Notes: a model not told the origin generated them from the sequence alone. 11,110 nt of DNA from Chitinophagaceae bacterium (GCA_023251195.1 JAHEZG010000105.1:1-11110); one strand, 5' to 3'. Positions 1 to 6,897 are shown, numbered from the stretch's first letter. Numbers and translations are program-made.

Positions 1-85
1 GAAAGGAAATATTCTGTTGGAATCGGTTCCGGGAACAGGCAGTGTTTTCACACTTGAGATTCCAAATAATAGCTGTGTTAATTAA
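1..85 (+). CDS. Histidine kinase, C-terminal end only (5' truncated by window)
   Basis: The window opens inside a gene read in the frame starting at base 2. The last 27 codons translate to a KGNILLESVPGTGSVFTLEI stretch followed by PNNSCVN and a TAA at 83-85. A G-x-I-x-x-E-S-x-P-G-x-G-S-x-F-T-x-x-I-P pattern is the standard final beta-strand pair of a GHKL/HATPase_c domain, so this is very likely the end of a sensor histidine kinase. It also shares the terminal IPNN with the two complete kinases downstream, which suggests a third copy of the same transmitter family. Nothing can be said about its sensor region. It ends 33 bp before the thioredoxin-fold gene and may be co-transcribed with it. 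Confidence 0.85.
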   Translation, partial: KGNILLESVPGTGSVFTLEIPNNSCVN

Positions 86-118
86 GCTCATTAATAAAAA
101 ATTCAAAATAAAACTAAA

Positions 119-763
119 ATGAAAACGAGCAGTAATTTCAAAAAATCATTTTACAAAATCCGGCTGAAAAAATTATTTCTTTTCAGCTGGCTCACAATCC
201 TGTTCGCAGGAATTTGTTTATTGTTTTGGAACAACGAACTGGTTTATAGTTTACCAACTCCCTTACCCGACAATTATAAATCAGTAAGTATCGGAACGCA
301 CATTGACCTGGCCGGAAAATTAAATTTCAGTGATGGCAAACCTTACCTGATACATTTTTTTAATCCTGATTGTCCTTGCTCAAAATTTAATATGCCTCAT
401 TTTAAATCGTTGGTAAATCAGTACAGCGATAAAATGAATTTTGCAATTGTTGTAATTAACAAAGACAAAGATTACACTTCAGAAGAAATTCAAAACAGAT
501 TTGGATTAACTGTTCCGGTTCTGTTTGATAAATCAATTGCCATTTCATGCGGGGTTTATTCTACTCCGCAAGCTGTTATTCTCGACCGTAATCAGCAGCT
601 GTATTATCGTGGCAACTATAACAAAAGCAGGTATTGCACTGATGCTAAAAGTGATTTTGCACAAGCAGCAATTGACTCACTATTAAATAATAATTCGAAT
701 CCAATGTTTAGTCCTCTGGCATTAAAAGCTTATGGCTGCACTTTACCTGACTGTAAAAAATAA
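119..763 (+). CDS. Membrane-anchored thioredoxin-fold (redoxin/TlpA-like) protein with a CPC motif
   Basis: This is a 214-residue protein. A basic N-terminus (residues 1-18) is followed by one hydrophobic segment at about 19-37, with no obvious cleavage site, so it is probably an inner-membrane anchor with the rest in the periplasm. The region from about 74 to 165 reads as a thioredoxin fold: a LIHFFNPDCPCSKFN strand-loop-helix with Cys85 and Cys87, and a cis-proline loop S-T-P at 148-150 followed by QAVILD. The active site is C-P-C instead of the usual C-x-x-C. Further cysteines lie at 144, 173, 207 and 212, the last two in a C-terminal tail. The fold is typical of AhpC/TSA or TlpA-like proteins; DUF6436-type proteins are a possible closer match from memory. 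A redox role is inferred, and the substrate is unknown. The stop is 3 bp before the next kinase start, so the two are almost certainly one transcript, and the protein might modify or sense for that kinase. The start is preceded by an A-rich leader. Confidence 0.78.
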   Translation: MKTSSNFKKSFYKIRLKKLFLFSWLTILFAGICLLFWNNELVYSLPTPLPDNYKSVSIGTHIDLAGKLNFSDGKPYLIHFFNPDCPCSKFNMPHFKSLVNQYSDKMNFAIVVINKDKDYTSEEIQNRFGLTVPVLFDKSIAISCGVYSTPQAVILDRNQQLYYRGNYNKSRYCTDAKSDFAQAAIDSLLNNNSNPMFSPLALKAYGCTLPDCKK

Positions 764-766
764 AAA

Positions 767-2059
767 ATGAAAGAAAAAAATCCTGAACACGATAAGCACA
801 TAATTGCTTTCGATTCAAACATTAAAAACAAATCAGATAAGCTGATGAATTATTTTCTTGCCTTGTACTTCGTTGGCGGGCTTGTACTGGCATTCTTTTA
901 CGACACCTGGTTGGTTGCAATTGGTGTTGGCGGATTGTCGGTCGTGGCTTACTACTCCGCAAAAATTGCGTTGCCCGATTCAAATTTTTATCAGTATGTG
1001 TTGAGTGCTGTTGTCGGGATTTTCATGGCGCAGTATATCTATCAAATGCATGGACTTTTTGAAATGCACTTCATGGCATTCATCGGAAGCATCATGCTCA
1101 TCACTTATCAGAATTGGAAATTGCAATTGCCTCTTGTATTGGTTGTGGTTATTCATCACGCCACTTTTGGTTATCTGCAGTTTATCGGATTCGCAGGAAT
1201 TCACTTTACCCAGTTGGATTATATGGATCTGCAAACATTCATAATGCATGTAACACTCGCAGCAATTATTTTTTCGCTGTGTGGATTATGGGCTTATCAC
1301 TTTAAAAAATTCAGTGAATTGCATTTGGAACAAACTTTCGAAATGGCAAAACTGCAGGAGGCCGAAGCACAAAAGGAGGCATTGATAAAAGCAAATTCGC
1401 AACTCGACAAATTTGTTTACAGCGTGTCGCATGATTTAAAAGCTCCGCTCTCGGCTATTATAGGAATCATTGACATCACGCTGAAAAAAACAGAAGAAGA
1501 ATTAGTGATTAAACATTTGGAGATGATAAAAAAGAGTGCAAAAAAACTCGATGGATTTATTCTCGACATACTGGATTATTCACGAAACTCCAGAACAGAA
1601 ATTAAAAAAGTGGAAGTTGACTTTAAAGAAATGCTTAGCGAAATAACAAGTAATCTGAAATACATGACCGATAAAGAGGTGGAAATTATTGTACATGTAA
1701 ATCAGCAATCAAAATTTATTTCGGATCCAACCCGGCTGGGTATTGTTTTAAATAATCTGATTTCAAATGCTATCCGCTATCAGAACATAGAAGCAAATCC
1801 GTCGTTTGTTCATGTTGATCTTAATGCAACAGATAAAGAAGTCAGTATAAAAATTATGGATAACGGAATCGGAATCAGTAAAGAAAATCACGAAAAAATA
1901 TTTGATATGTTTTATCGGGTTACCAATAATTCAGTGGGGTCAGGATTGGGGTTGTACTTAGTAAAAGAAACGATAGCTAAACTGAACGGGCAAATTGAAA
2001 TTGAATCAGAATTAAATAAGGGCACCACATTTAACATTCACATACCAAACAATAATTAG
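767..2059 (+). CDS. Sensor histidine kinase with a six-helix, His-rich membrane sensor (HisKA-HATPase)
   Basis: This is a 430-residue membrane histidine kinase. About six hydrophobic helices occupy roughly residues 27-178, with very short loops and no periplasmic domain. Conserved-looking polar residues sit in or beside the helices: His95-x3-Glu99-x-His101, the pair His130-His131, His146 and His161. The H-x3-E-x-HF...YQNW...HH layout resembles membrane sensor regions I know from methyl-accepting chemotaxis and GGDEF proteins; ligand or cofactor binding is inferred. A short coiled linker (about 182-212) leads to a HisKA domain with the H-box YSVSHDLKAPL (His222). The HATPase has an N-box (NNLISNAIRY, Asn334), a G1 box (DNGIGI, Asp365), an F-box around MFYR, and a G2 box (GSGLGL, 391-396). 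All catalytic elements are present. No receiver is attached, so it must act on a separate response regulator such as those at 5028-5936. It starts 3 bp after the thioredoxin-fold gene. Confidence 0.93.
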   Translation: MKEKNPEHDKHIIAFDSNIKNKSDKLMNYFLALYFVGGLVLAFFYDTWLVAIGVGGLSVVAYYSAKIALPDSNFYQYVLSAVVGIFMAQYIYQMHGLFEMHFMAFIGSIMLITYQNWKLQLPLVLVVVIHHATFGYLQFIGFAGIHFTQLDYMDLQTFIMHVTLAAIIFSLCGLWAYHFKKFSELHLEQTFEMAKLQEAEAQKEALIKANSQLDKFVYSVSHDLKAPLSAIIGIIDITLKKTEEELVIKHLEMIKKSAKKLDGFILDILDYSRNSRTEIKKVEVDFKEMLSEITSNLKYMTDKEVEIIVHVNQQSKFISDPTRLGIVLNNLISNAIRYQNIEANPSFVHVDLNATDKEVSIKIMDNGIGISKENHEKIFDMFYRVTNNSVGSGLGLYLVKETIAKLNGQIEIESELNKGTTFNIHIPNNN

Positions 2060-2109
2060 GTTGAGTTAAAAAACCAATATCTTAAATGTAGTTATATTAT
2101 TTCAACCCG

Positions 2110-2130
2110 GATGACAAAAGTCATCATGAC
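2110..2130. promoter_or_regulatory. Overlapping inverted repeats upstream of the FIST gene (possible operator)
   Basis: Two perfect inverted repeats share one arm. GATGAC-AAAA-GTCATC spans 2110-2125 and GTCAT-C-ATGAC spans 2120-2130. They lie inside the 149-bp gap between the membrane kinase and the FIST gene, about 80 bp before the FIST start. No U-tract follows, so this does not look like an intrinsic terminator. The arrangement could be a protein-binding site or two alternative RNA hairpins. I could not find a convincing Bacteroidota TAnnTTTG promoter element beside it, so a regulatory role is only a suggestion. Confidence 0.35.
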
Positions 2131-2208
2131 ATTTCTCACACTTCGAAACAATAAAAGAGAATGAAAGGTATCATTGATAAATCAGAAAAATAAAACTAAA
2201 CGAAGCAA

Positions 2209-3348
2209 ATGAAAATCGAACAAAAAAAACTTACTCCAGGTAAAATTTGGGAAACATTGCGACACGACAATTTTAACCCTTCATTATGCAATCTTGTTTT
2301 TGCATTCGGAAGCACTGATAGGTTAAGTGATCTATCGTTATATGAAAATATCAGGAGCACTTATCCCAATGCAGATATTATGATGAACTCAACTTCAGGA
2401 GAGATATATAATACAGAAGTAAATGATGAAACTGTTTCCTTAACTGCTATCAACTTTGAAAAGACTAAAATAAAAACCGCAACAGTTCAAATCAGTAATT
2501 TCCAAAATAGTTTTGAAGCTGGAAAAAACCTTGCCTGCTCTCTTGATTCAGCCAATCTTAAAAATGTATTTGTAATTTCTGACGGACAAAAAGTTAATGG
2601 AAGTGATCTTGTTCGTGGGCTTCAGGAATTTCTTCCTAAAGGGACCATTATAACTGGTGGGTTAGCCGGTGATGGTTCACGGTTTCAAAAAACGCTTGTT
2701 GGATTAAATGAGACACCTATTGAAGGAAGAATTGTTGCAATTGGATTTTATGGCGATTCACTCCTTATCACCTATGGAAGTGTGGGAGGGTGGGATTCGT
2801 TCGGACCCGAAAGATTAATTACAAAATCAAAAGATAATATTCTTTATGAGTTGGATGGAATTCCGGCGCTTGAAATTTATAAATCTTATCTCGGTGAATA
2901 TGCTAATGAACTTCCAAGTTCCGGATTACTTTTTCCATTGAGTATTCGTCAAAAGGAATCTGATGATTACATTGTAAGAACCATACTTGCTGTAAGTGAA
3001 GAAGAAAAAAGTTTAACATTCGCCGGTAATATGACACAAGGGCATTTTGCCCGATTAATGAGAGCAAATTTTGATCGTTTAATTGAAGGAGCATCAGAAG
3101 CTGCTACTAACAGCATAAAAGAAGCAGAAGCAAAACCTGATTTGGCAATACTGATTAGTTGTGTAGGAAGAAAATTAGTTTTGAATCAGCGGATTGAAGA
3201 AGAAGTAGAAATGGTGCGAGCAATTTATGGTGATGACACAGCTATAACCGGTTTTTATTCTTACGGAGAAATATCACCTTCTTTTAATTTTATGAAGTGT
3301 GAATTACATAATCAAACAATGACTATAACCACATTAACAGAAAAATAA
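2209..3348 (+). CDS. FIST (FIST_N/FIST_C) sensory protein
   Basis: This is a 379-residue soluble protein without signal peptide or membrane segment. It reads as a complete stand-alone FIST protein. FIST_N spans roughly residues 28-215, with the TSGEI motif near 62-66 and the diagnostic GGLAGDGSRF at 150-159. FIST_C spans roughly 218-355, with LFPLSI at 241-246, then AGNMTQG and the ISCVGRKLVLNQRIEEEVE block at 316-334, which is highly typical. FIST domains are known as ligand-sensing modules, proposed to bind small molecules such as amino acids, and are often encoded beside or fused to kinases, chemoreceptors or GGDEF proteins. Here the following kinase begins 3 bp after the stop, making it the obvious partner. 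The start is the first ATG after in-frame stops. The leader shares a 14-nt string, AAAATAAAACTAAA, with the gene at 119. Confidence 0.93.
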   Translation: MKIEQKKLTPGKIWETLRHDNFNPSLCNLVFAFGSTDRLSDLSLYENIRSTYPNADIMMNSTSGEIYNTEVNDETVSLTAINFEKTKIKTATVQISNFQNSFEAGKNLACSLDSANLKNVFVISDGQKVNGSDLVRGLQEFLPKGTIITGGLAGDGSRFQKTLVGLNETPIEGRIVAIGFYGDSLLITYGSVGGWDSFGPERLITKSKDNILYELDGIPALEIYKSYLGEYANELPSSGLLFPLSIRQKESDDYIVRTILAVSEEEKSLTFAGNMTQGHFARLMRANFDRLIEGASEAATNSIKEAEAKPDLAILISCVGRKLVLNQRIEEEVEMVRAIYGDDTAITGFYSYGEISPSFNFMKCELHNQTMTITTLTEK

Positions 3349-3351
3349 TTA

Positions 3352-5007
3352 ATGAATAAATTATTGTTACGCCAGGTTCAAAAATACTTAATTGATAAGG
3401 AGGAATTTTCTCCCGAGCTAAATAAAGTATTGTCAGTTATAAGTGAATCTTATGACCATTATGAGAAAGACCGTAAAATGCTTGAGCATTCAATTGAGTT
3501 AAGTTCTAACGAATTGGTTGAACTGAATAATAAACTTAAAAAAGAATCGGAAAAATTAATTGAAGCACAAAGCATTGCCAATCTGGGGAGTTGGGAATGG
3601 GATGTGATAAATGACAAACTATACTGGTCTGACGAATTATATAGGATTTTTGAAATTGATAAAAATGCATTTAAGGCCACCTACCAGGATTACTTTTCTT
3701 TCATTCACCCTGACGATAAAGCATATGCAAATAGTTCAGTATTAAAATGCTTTAAAGACCATCTTCCATTCTCCTTCGAAAGTCGCATTATTACCGGTAA
3801 AGGAGTCTTGAAAATATTATATGCTCAGGGTAAAGTATCACTAAACGATAAAGGTGAAGTAATAAAATTAACAGGTATCGGGCAGGATATTACAGATCGA
3901 AAACAATCAGAGTTGGCATTGCAAAATGCACACAGACAGATGCAAACTCTTTTCGAAAATATTGAAGAAGTCTTCTTTTCAGTTGATATGGTGAATTACC
4001 AGGTTTTACAAATGTCTTTTGCCTGCGAAAAAGTATATGGTCGGCAGAGACAAGATTTTTTTGAAAGACCCAACCTCTGGTATGAAATTGTTTTAGAAGA
4101 AGATAAAAAAATTATTGATGAAAATAACACGGCAATGAATGCGGGTAAATCTTTTTCTCAGGAATATCGCATTCAATACAATGAAAATACAATTCGTTGG
4201 CTGGAAACAAAAATTACTCCCACTCTGAATAAGGAAGGAAAACTCATCCGTATAGATGGTGTAACATCCGACATTTCAAAAAGAAGAGAGGCGGAGGAAA
4301 TAATGAAAGCAAATAATGATGAATTGAAAAAGACAAATTCTGAACTCGACAAATTTGTGTACAGCGTATCACATGACTTGCGTGCCCCTTTGACCTCAGT
4401 CCTCGGAATTATTGACCTTACAGAAATGAAAACTCAGGAAGAACTTACAAAAAAGCATCTTCATCTGATTAAAAAAAGTGTGACAAAATTAGATGGTTTC
4501 ATCTCCGATATTCTGGATTATTCCCGAAACGCAAGAGTAGAAATCAGAAAAGATGAAATACACTTTGATGAAATATTAGAAGAAATTACTGATAATCTTA
4601 AGTACATGAATGGTGCTGACAGTAAGGTGGACCTGCAAATAAAAATTAACAATGGTGTTCAATTCAAGTCCGACAGAAGTCGGCTGAATATTATTTTGAA
4701 TAATCTTATTTCAAATGCAATTCGATACCACAATCCGAAATTGGAAAACCCGTATGTTAATATAACAGTAGATGTTTCGAGTGATGAAGTGCTCATTGCA
4801 ATTAATGATAACGGCATTGGAATAAGCAAAGAATTTCATCAAAAAGTATTTGAAATGTTTTACCGTGTTTCAGAAAACTCTGTCGGCTCCGGGTTAGGAT
4901 TATATATAGTGAAAGAAACTGTTGAAAAACTGAAAGGTAAAATAACGGTAGAATCTGAAGTAGGAAAAGGTACATCTTTCAACATTTCAATTCCAAACAA
5001 CATTTAA
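3352..5007 (+). CDS. FIST-associated cytosolic histidine kinase (N-terminal helical module-PAS-PAS-HisKA-HATPase)
   Basis: This is a 551-residue kinase with no membrane segment, so it is cytosolic. Residues 1-72 form a helical module reading RQVQKYL...YDHYEKDRKMLEHSIELSSNEL. As I recall, this pattern recurs at the N-terminus of PAS kinases and GGDEF proteins encoded next to FIST genes. PAS 1 lies at about 75-184 (GSWEWDV, FIHPDD, then a TGIGQDITDRK PAC end). PAS 2 lies at about 193-312 (ending DGVTSDISKRR). The HisKA H-box is YSVSHDLRAPL with His341. The HATPase has an N-box with Asn455, a G1 box DNGIGI (Asp486) and a G2 box GSGLGL (512-517). It follows the FIST gene by 3 bp and precedes two single-domain receivers, so FIST-sensed input probably flows through it to them. 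From the H-box onwards it is a close paralogue of the kinase at 767-2059. Confidence 0.94.
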   Translation: MNKLLLRQVQKYLIDKEEFSPELNKVLSVISESYDHYEKDRKMLEHSIELSSNELVELNNKLKKESEKLIEAQSIANLGSWEWDVINDKLYWSDELYRIFEIDKNAFKATYQDYFSFIHPDDKAYANSSVLKCFKDHLPFSFESRIITGKGVLKILYAQGKVSLNDKGEVIKLTGIGQDITDRKQSELALQNAHRQMQTLFENIEEVFFSVDMVNYQVLQMSFACEKVYGRQRQDFFERPNLWYEIVLEEDKKIIDENNTAMNAGKSFSQEYRIQYNENTIRWLETKITPTLNKEGKLIRIDGVTSDISKRREAEEIMKANNDELKKTNSELDKFVYSVSHDLRAPLTSVLGIIDLTEMKTQEELTKKHLHLIKKSVTKLDGFISDILDYSRNARVEIRKDEIHFDEILEEITDNLKYMNGADSKVDLQIKINNGVQFKSDRSRLNIILNNLISNAIRYHNPKLENPYVNITVDVSSDEVLIAINDNGIGISKEFHQKVFEMFYRVSENSVGSGLGLYIVKETVEKLKGKITVESEVGKGTSFNISIPNNI

Positions 5008-5027
5008 TTTTTAATAAATAAAAAAAC

Positions 5028-5492
5028 ATGAACGACTCTCCGCTATTAAAAAAAGTTATGGTCATTGATGATGACGATACCGCACTCTTCATTGCAGAAC
5101 TATCGCTGCAACACTACAATGTTGCGGAAGAAATTATTTTAAAAAATTCGGCAAGAGCTGCACTTGATTACCTCGTTGCCAATGAAAGCAAGTGCGATTT
5201 ACTCCCCGATATTATTTTTCTTGATATCAATATGCCGGGCATGAACGGGTTTGGGTTTATGGATGAATTTGAAAAATTGTCGTCGGTTATTAAAATGAAA
5301 TGCAGCATCATGATGCTTACTTCTTCATTGGATATCAATGATTTTAAAAAAGCAAGTGCCAATAAATTTATTCACAGATTTATTAATAAGCCACTTGATA
5401 AACGGAAATTGATTGAAATTAAAAACGACAATCCGCGAATTACTTTTTTTCCCGGTCAGCAAAACAATAATGTAATTAATCACAAACTTTAA
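5028..5492 (+). CDS. Single-domain response regulator (receiver only), copy 1
   Basis: This is a 154-residue protein consisting of one CheY-like receiver domain. The acidic pocket is Asp14-Asp17 (VIDDDD), the phosphoacceptor is Asp66 in IIFLDINMPGMNG, the switch residue is Thr98 in MMLTSS, and the conserved lysine is Lys121 in NKPLDKRKL. All the residues needed for phosphotransfer are present. After about residue 132 there is a short Asn-rich tail (ITFFPGQQNNN) with no recognisable output domain. It lies 20 bp after the FIST-associated kinase, its likely phosphodonor, and 12 bp before a second copy. It could act by protein-protein contact, as a phosphate sink, or as a relay intermediate. The leader ATAAAAAAAC-ATGAAC is nearly repeated before copy 2. 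Confidence 0.93.
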   Translation: MNDSPLLKKVMVIDDDDTALFIAELSLQHYNVAEEIILKNSARAALDYLVANESKCDLLPDIIFLDINMPGMNGFGFMDEFEKLSSVIKMKCSIMMLTSSLDINDFKKASANKFIHRFINKPLDKRKLIEIKNDNPRITFFPGQQNNNVINHKL

Positions 5493-5504
5493 ATAAAAAA
5501 AAAC

Positions 5505-5936
5505 ATGAACACACAACCTTATTGCAAAAAAATTATGGTCATTGACGACAACGAAATTGACCGTTACATTGCCCAGATGAATGTCGAGGGCGAAGAATTT
5601 GCCACGGAAATTATTCTGAAAGAATCTGCAAAAAGCGGATTGGAATATCTGCTGTCGCTGGAAAACAATCCGGAGGATTTACCGGAAATAATTTTTCTTG
5701 ATATACGAATGCCGGATATTGATGGCTTCGGATTTCTGGATGAATACAATAAACTGCCTGAGGTGATCAGAAAGAAAAGTATCATCATGATGTTGTCATC
5801 TTCATTAAGTCCGGACGATCACGAGCGGGCAAACGGCAATGAATATGTCAATCGTTTTTTAACAAAACCTTTAGACAAGAAAAAACTCGATGAAATAAAA
5901 GCAACAGGAATTTCTATGCTGAAAGATGCTGCTTAA
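5505..5936 (+). CDS. Single-domain response regulator (receiver only), copy 2
   Basis: This is a 143-residue CheY-like receiver: acidic pocket at Asp14-Asp15 (VIDDNE), phosphoacceptor Asp66 in IIFLDIRMPDIDG, switch Ser98 in MMLSSS, and Lys121 in TKPLDKKKL. Its key residues fall at the same positions as in the preceding gene, with a shared KKxMVIDD start, a shared FGFxDE helix and a shared A-rich leader, so the pair is a tandem duplication that has since diverged. Differences at the pocket (Asn-Glu for Asp-Asp) and at the switch residue (Ser for Thr) may give different phosphorylation lifetimes or partners. There is no output domain. It is the last gene of the plus-strand run and is followed about 20 bp later by a terminator. 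Confidence 0.93.
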   Translation: MNTQPYCKKIMVIDDNEIDRYIAQMNVEGEEFATEIILKESAKSGLEYLLSLENNPEDLPEIIFLDIRMPDIDGFGFLDEYNKLPEVIRKKSIIMMLSSSLSPDDHERANGNEYVNRFLTKPLDKKKLDEIKATGISMLKDAA

Positions 5937-5954
5937 AAAATGTGTCAGTGAAAT

Positions 5955-5985
5955 GAAAGGGAGGATTTTTTCCTCCTTTTTTTTT
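5955..5985 (+). terminator. Rho-independent terminator after the response-regulator pair
   Basis: The stem GGAGGA (5960-5965) pairs with TCCTCC (5971-5976) around a T5 loop. It can extend outward through a G-T pair and A-T pairs, and is followed directly by a nine-T run (5977-5985). It lies about 20 bp past the stop of the last receiver gene and separates this operon from the YfiR-family gene. Confidence 0.9.
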
Positions 5986-6057
5986 ACAACTTAAGAAATT
6001 ATTAAATGTAACATAACCCGTATTTCAGAGTAGGATGAATCATCAAAACACCTTGCC

Positions 6058-6654
6058 ATGAAACCGTTAACCCGAATAAAGTTTGCTGAAAAAATTAAAA
6101 AGTATTTTAAATGCTTGTCCGTTTTTTCCGGGTTAATCATTTGTTTAAACACACTTACGGCGCAGGCACAAACCATTGATTATTCCATCACAGCAAATTT
6201 TATTTATCAGTTTACTAAATATTTCAGCTGGCCTGTTACACCTGTCAATGTATCATACACTGCCTCTTCTTCTTCATCAGCAGATTTTGTTATTGGAATT
6301 ATCGGAAACCATGAGTTAGCTGATTACCTTCAACATACAACTATCAGTAAAAAAGTAGGAACGCAAAAAATAAAAGTGGTGGAATTTACCGGCGCCGAAA
6401 AAATATATGATTGCAATATTCTTTATGTAAGCAACGAGATGAGCAAGTGCCTGAAACAAATTATTACTCAGAATCAAACCGCACCGTTTCTTATTGTAAC
6501 AGAAGGCGCCGGGTTAGCAACTAAAGGTTCATGTGTTAACCTTATTGTGGAAGATAATAAAGTGAAAATGGAAATTAATTTATCAAATATTCTCAGGCGA
6601 AATTTAAAAGTAGCATCTGAATTTCTTGGATTAGGAAAGGTTATTCAATCCTGA
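6058..6654 (+). CDS. YfiR-family (DUF4154) periplasmic protein
   Basis: This is a 198-residue secreted protein. A long basic N-region (residues 1-18) and a hydrophobic core (about 19-33) lead to an AQA-Q signal peptidase I site near residue 37. The mature part fits the YfiR/DUF4154 family: NFIYQFTKYFSWP at about 47-59, a VIGIIGN strand at 78-84, a middle ILYVSNE strand, a PFLIVTEGAGLATKGSCVNL block at 143-162, and a C-terminal EINLSNILRRNLKVASEFLGL helix. In Pseudomonas, YfiR is the periplasmic repressor of the diguanylate cyclase YfiN (TpbB). No GGDEF protein is in this window, so its partner here is unknown and may be a membrane kinase. It has its own gap after the upstream terminator, so it is probably transcribed alone. 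The first ATG after an in-frame TAG is used. Confidence 0.88.
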   Translation: MKPLTRIKFAEKIKKYFKCLSVFSGLIICLNTLTAQAQTIDYSITANFIYQFTKYFSWPVTPVNVSYTASSSSSADFVIGIIGNHELADYLQHTTISKKVGTQKIKVVEFTGAEKIYDCNILYVSNEMSKCLKQIITQNQTAPFLIVTEGAGLATKGSCVNLIVEDNKVKMEINLSNILRRNLKVASEFLGLGKVIQS

Positions 6655-6714
6655 ACTCAGTAGATATTTCTGAATGGGAAACTCGCAATCTTATTGCAAA
6701 ATCAAAAAGTAAAT

Positions 6715-6882
6715 TTATTTCGGCAAATTATTAAGCAGGTAAATTAAACCTGCAAAAATCACAAACAATAAAATCACTTTCCATAATATAGAAATTTGCC
6801 ATGCACCGCAATAAATACAAGTGTCAGTATTTCTAAAAATTTCAGATCCGCACTTTCTGCAATGCTTATATCTTGTTTTCAT
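6715..6882 (-). CDS. Small zinc-ribbon protein with one C-terminal membrane helix
   Basis: A 55-codon frame on the minus strand starts with ATG at 6882 and ends with TAA at 6715. The N-terminal half has two CxxC knuckles, C8-RK-C11-G and C22-IY-C25-G, separated by ten residues. This is the classic layout of short zinc-ribbon domains that hold one structural zinc. Residues about 32-50 (ILWKVILLFVIFAGLIYLL) form a single transmembrane helix, and the protein ends in a short NNLPK tail. The predicted arrangement is a cytosolic zinc ribbon tethered to the inner membrane. Such small tail-anchored ribbons are common in bacterial genomes but mostly have no known function. It converges on the YfiR-family gene and lies downstream of the minus-strand terminator at 6970-7004, so it probably has its own promoter. 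The four-cysteine pattern followed by a clean helix makes a chance frame unlikely. Confidence 0.8.
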   Translation of the reverse strand: MKTRYKHCRKCGSEIFRNTDTCIYCGAWQISILWKVILLFVIFAGLIYLLNNLPK

Positions 6883-6889
6883 TTGTGCG

Positions 6890-6897
6890 CAAATCTA
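6890..6897 (-). promoter_or_regulatory. Possible Bacteroidota -7 box for the zinc-ribbon gene
   Basis: On the minus strand this reads TAGATTTG, an exact match to the Bacteroidota TAnnTTTG -7 element, ending 7 bp before the ATG of the zinc-ribbon gene. No clear TTTG -33 element sits at the usual distance, and such a short leader would make the transcript nearly leaderless. This is a weak call based on one motif. Confidence 0.25.

Noticed and set aside
2059..2107. GGTTGA ... TCAACC arms around the stop of the membrane kinase
   Set aside because: Six-bp arms separated by about 37 nt, with no U-tract; could easily be chance.
2161..2193. Ten-codon mini-frame (MKGIIDKSEK) before the FIST gene, considered as a leader peptide
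   Set aside because: Too short to support, with no attenuator hairpin or residue bias tied to it.
6685..6697. Short inverted repeat GCAAT-CTT-ATTGC between the convergent genes
   Set aside because: Only 5 bp of stem and no clear U-tract on either strand.
6735..6753. Inverted repeat GCAGGT-AAATTAA-ACCTGC considered as a terminator for the YfiR-family gene
   Set aside because: It lies inside the zinc-ribbon coding sequence, and on the plus strand it is followed by A residues, not T residues.
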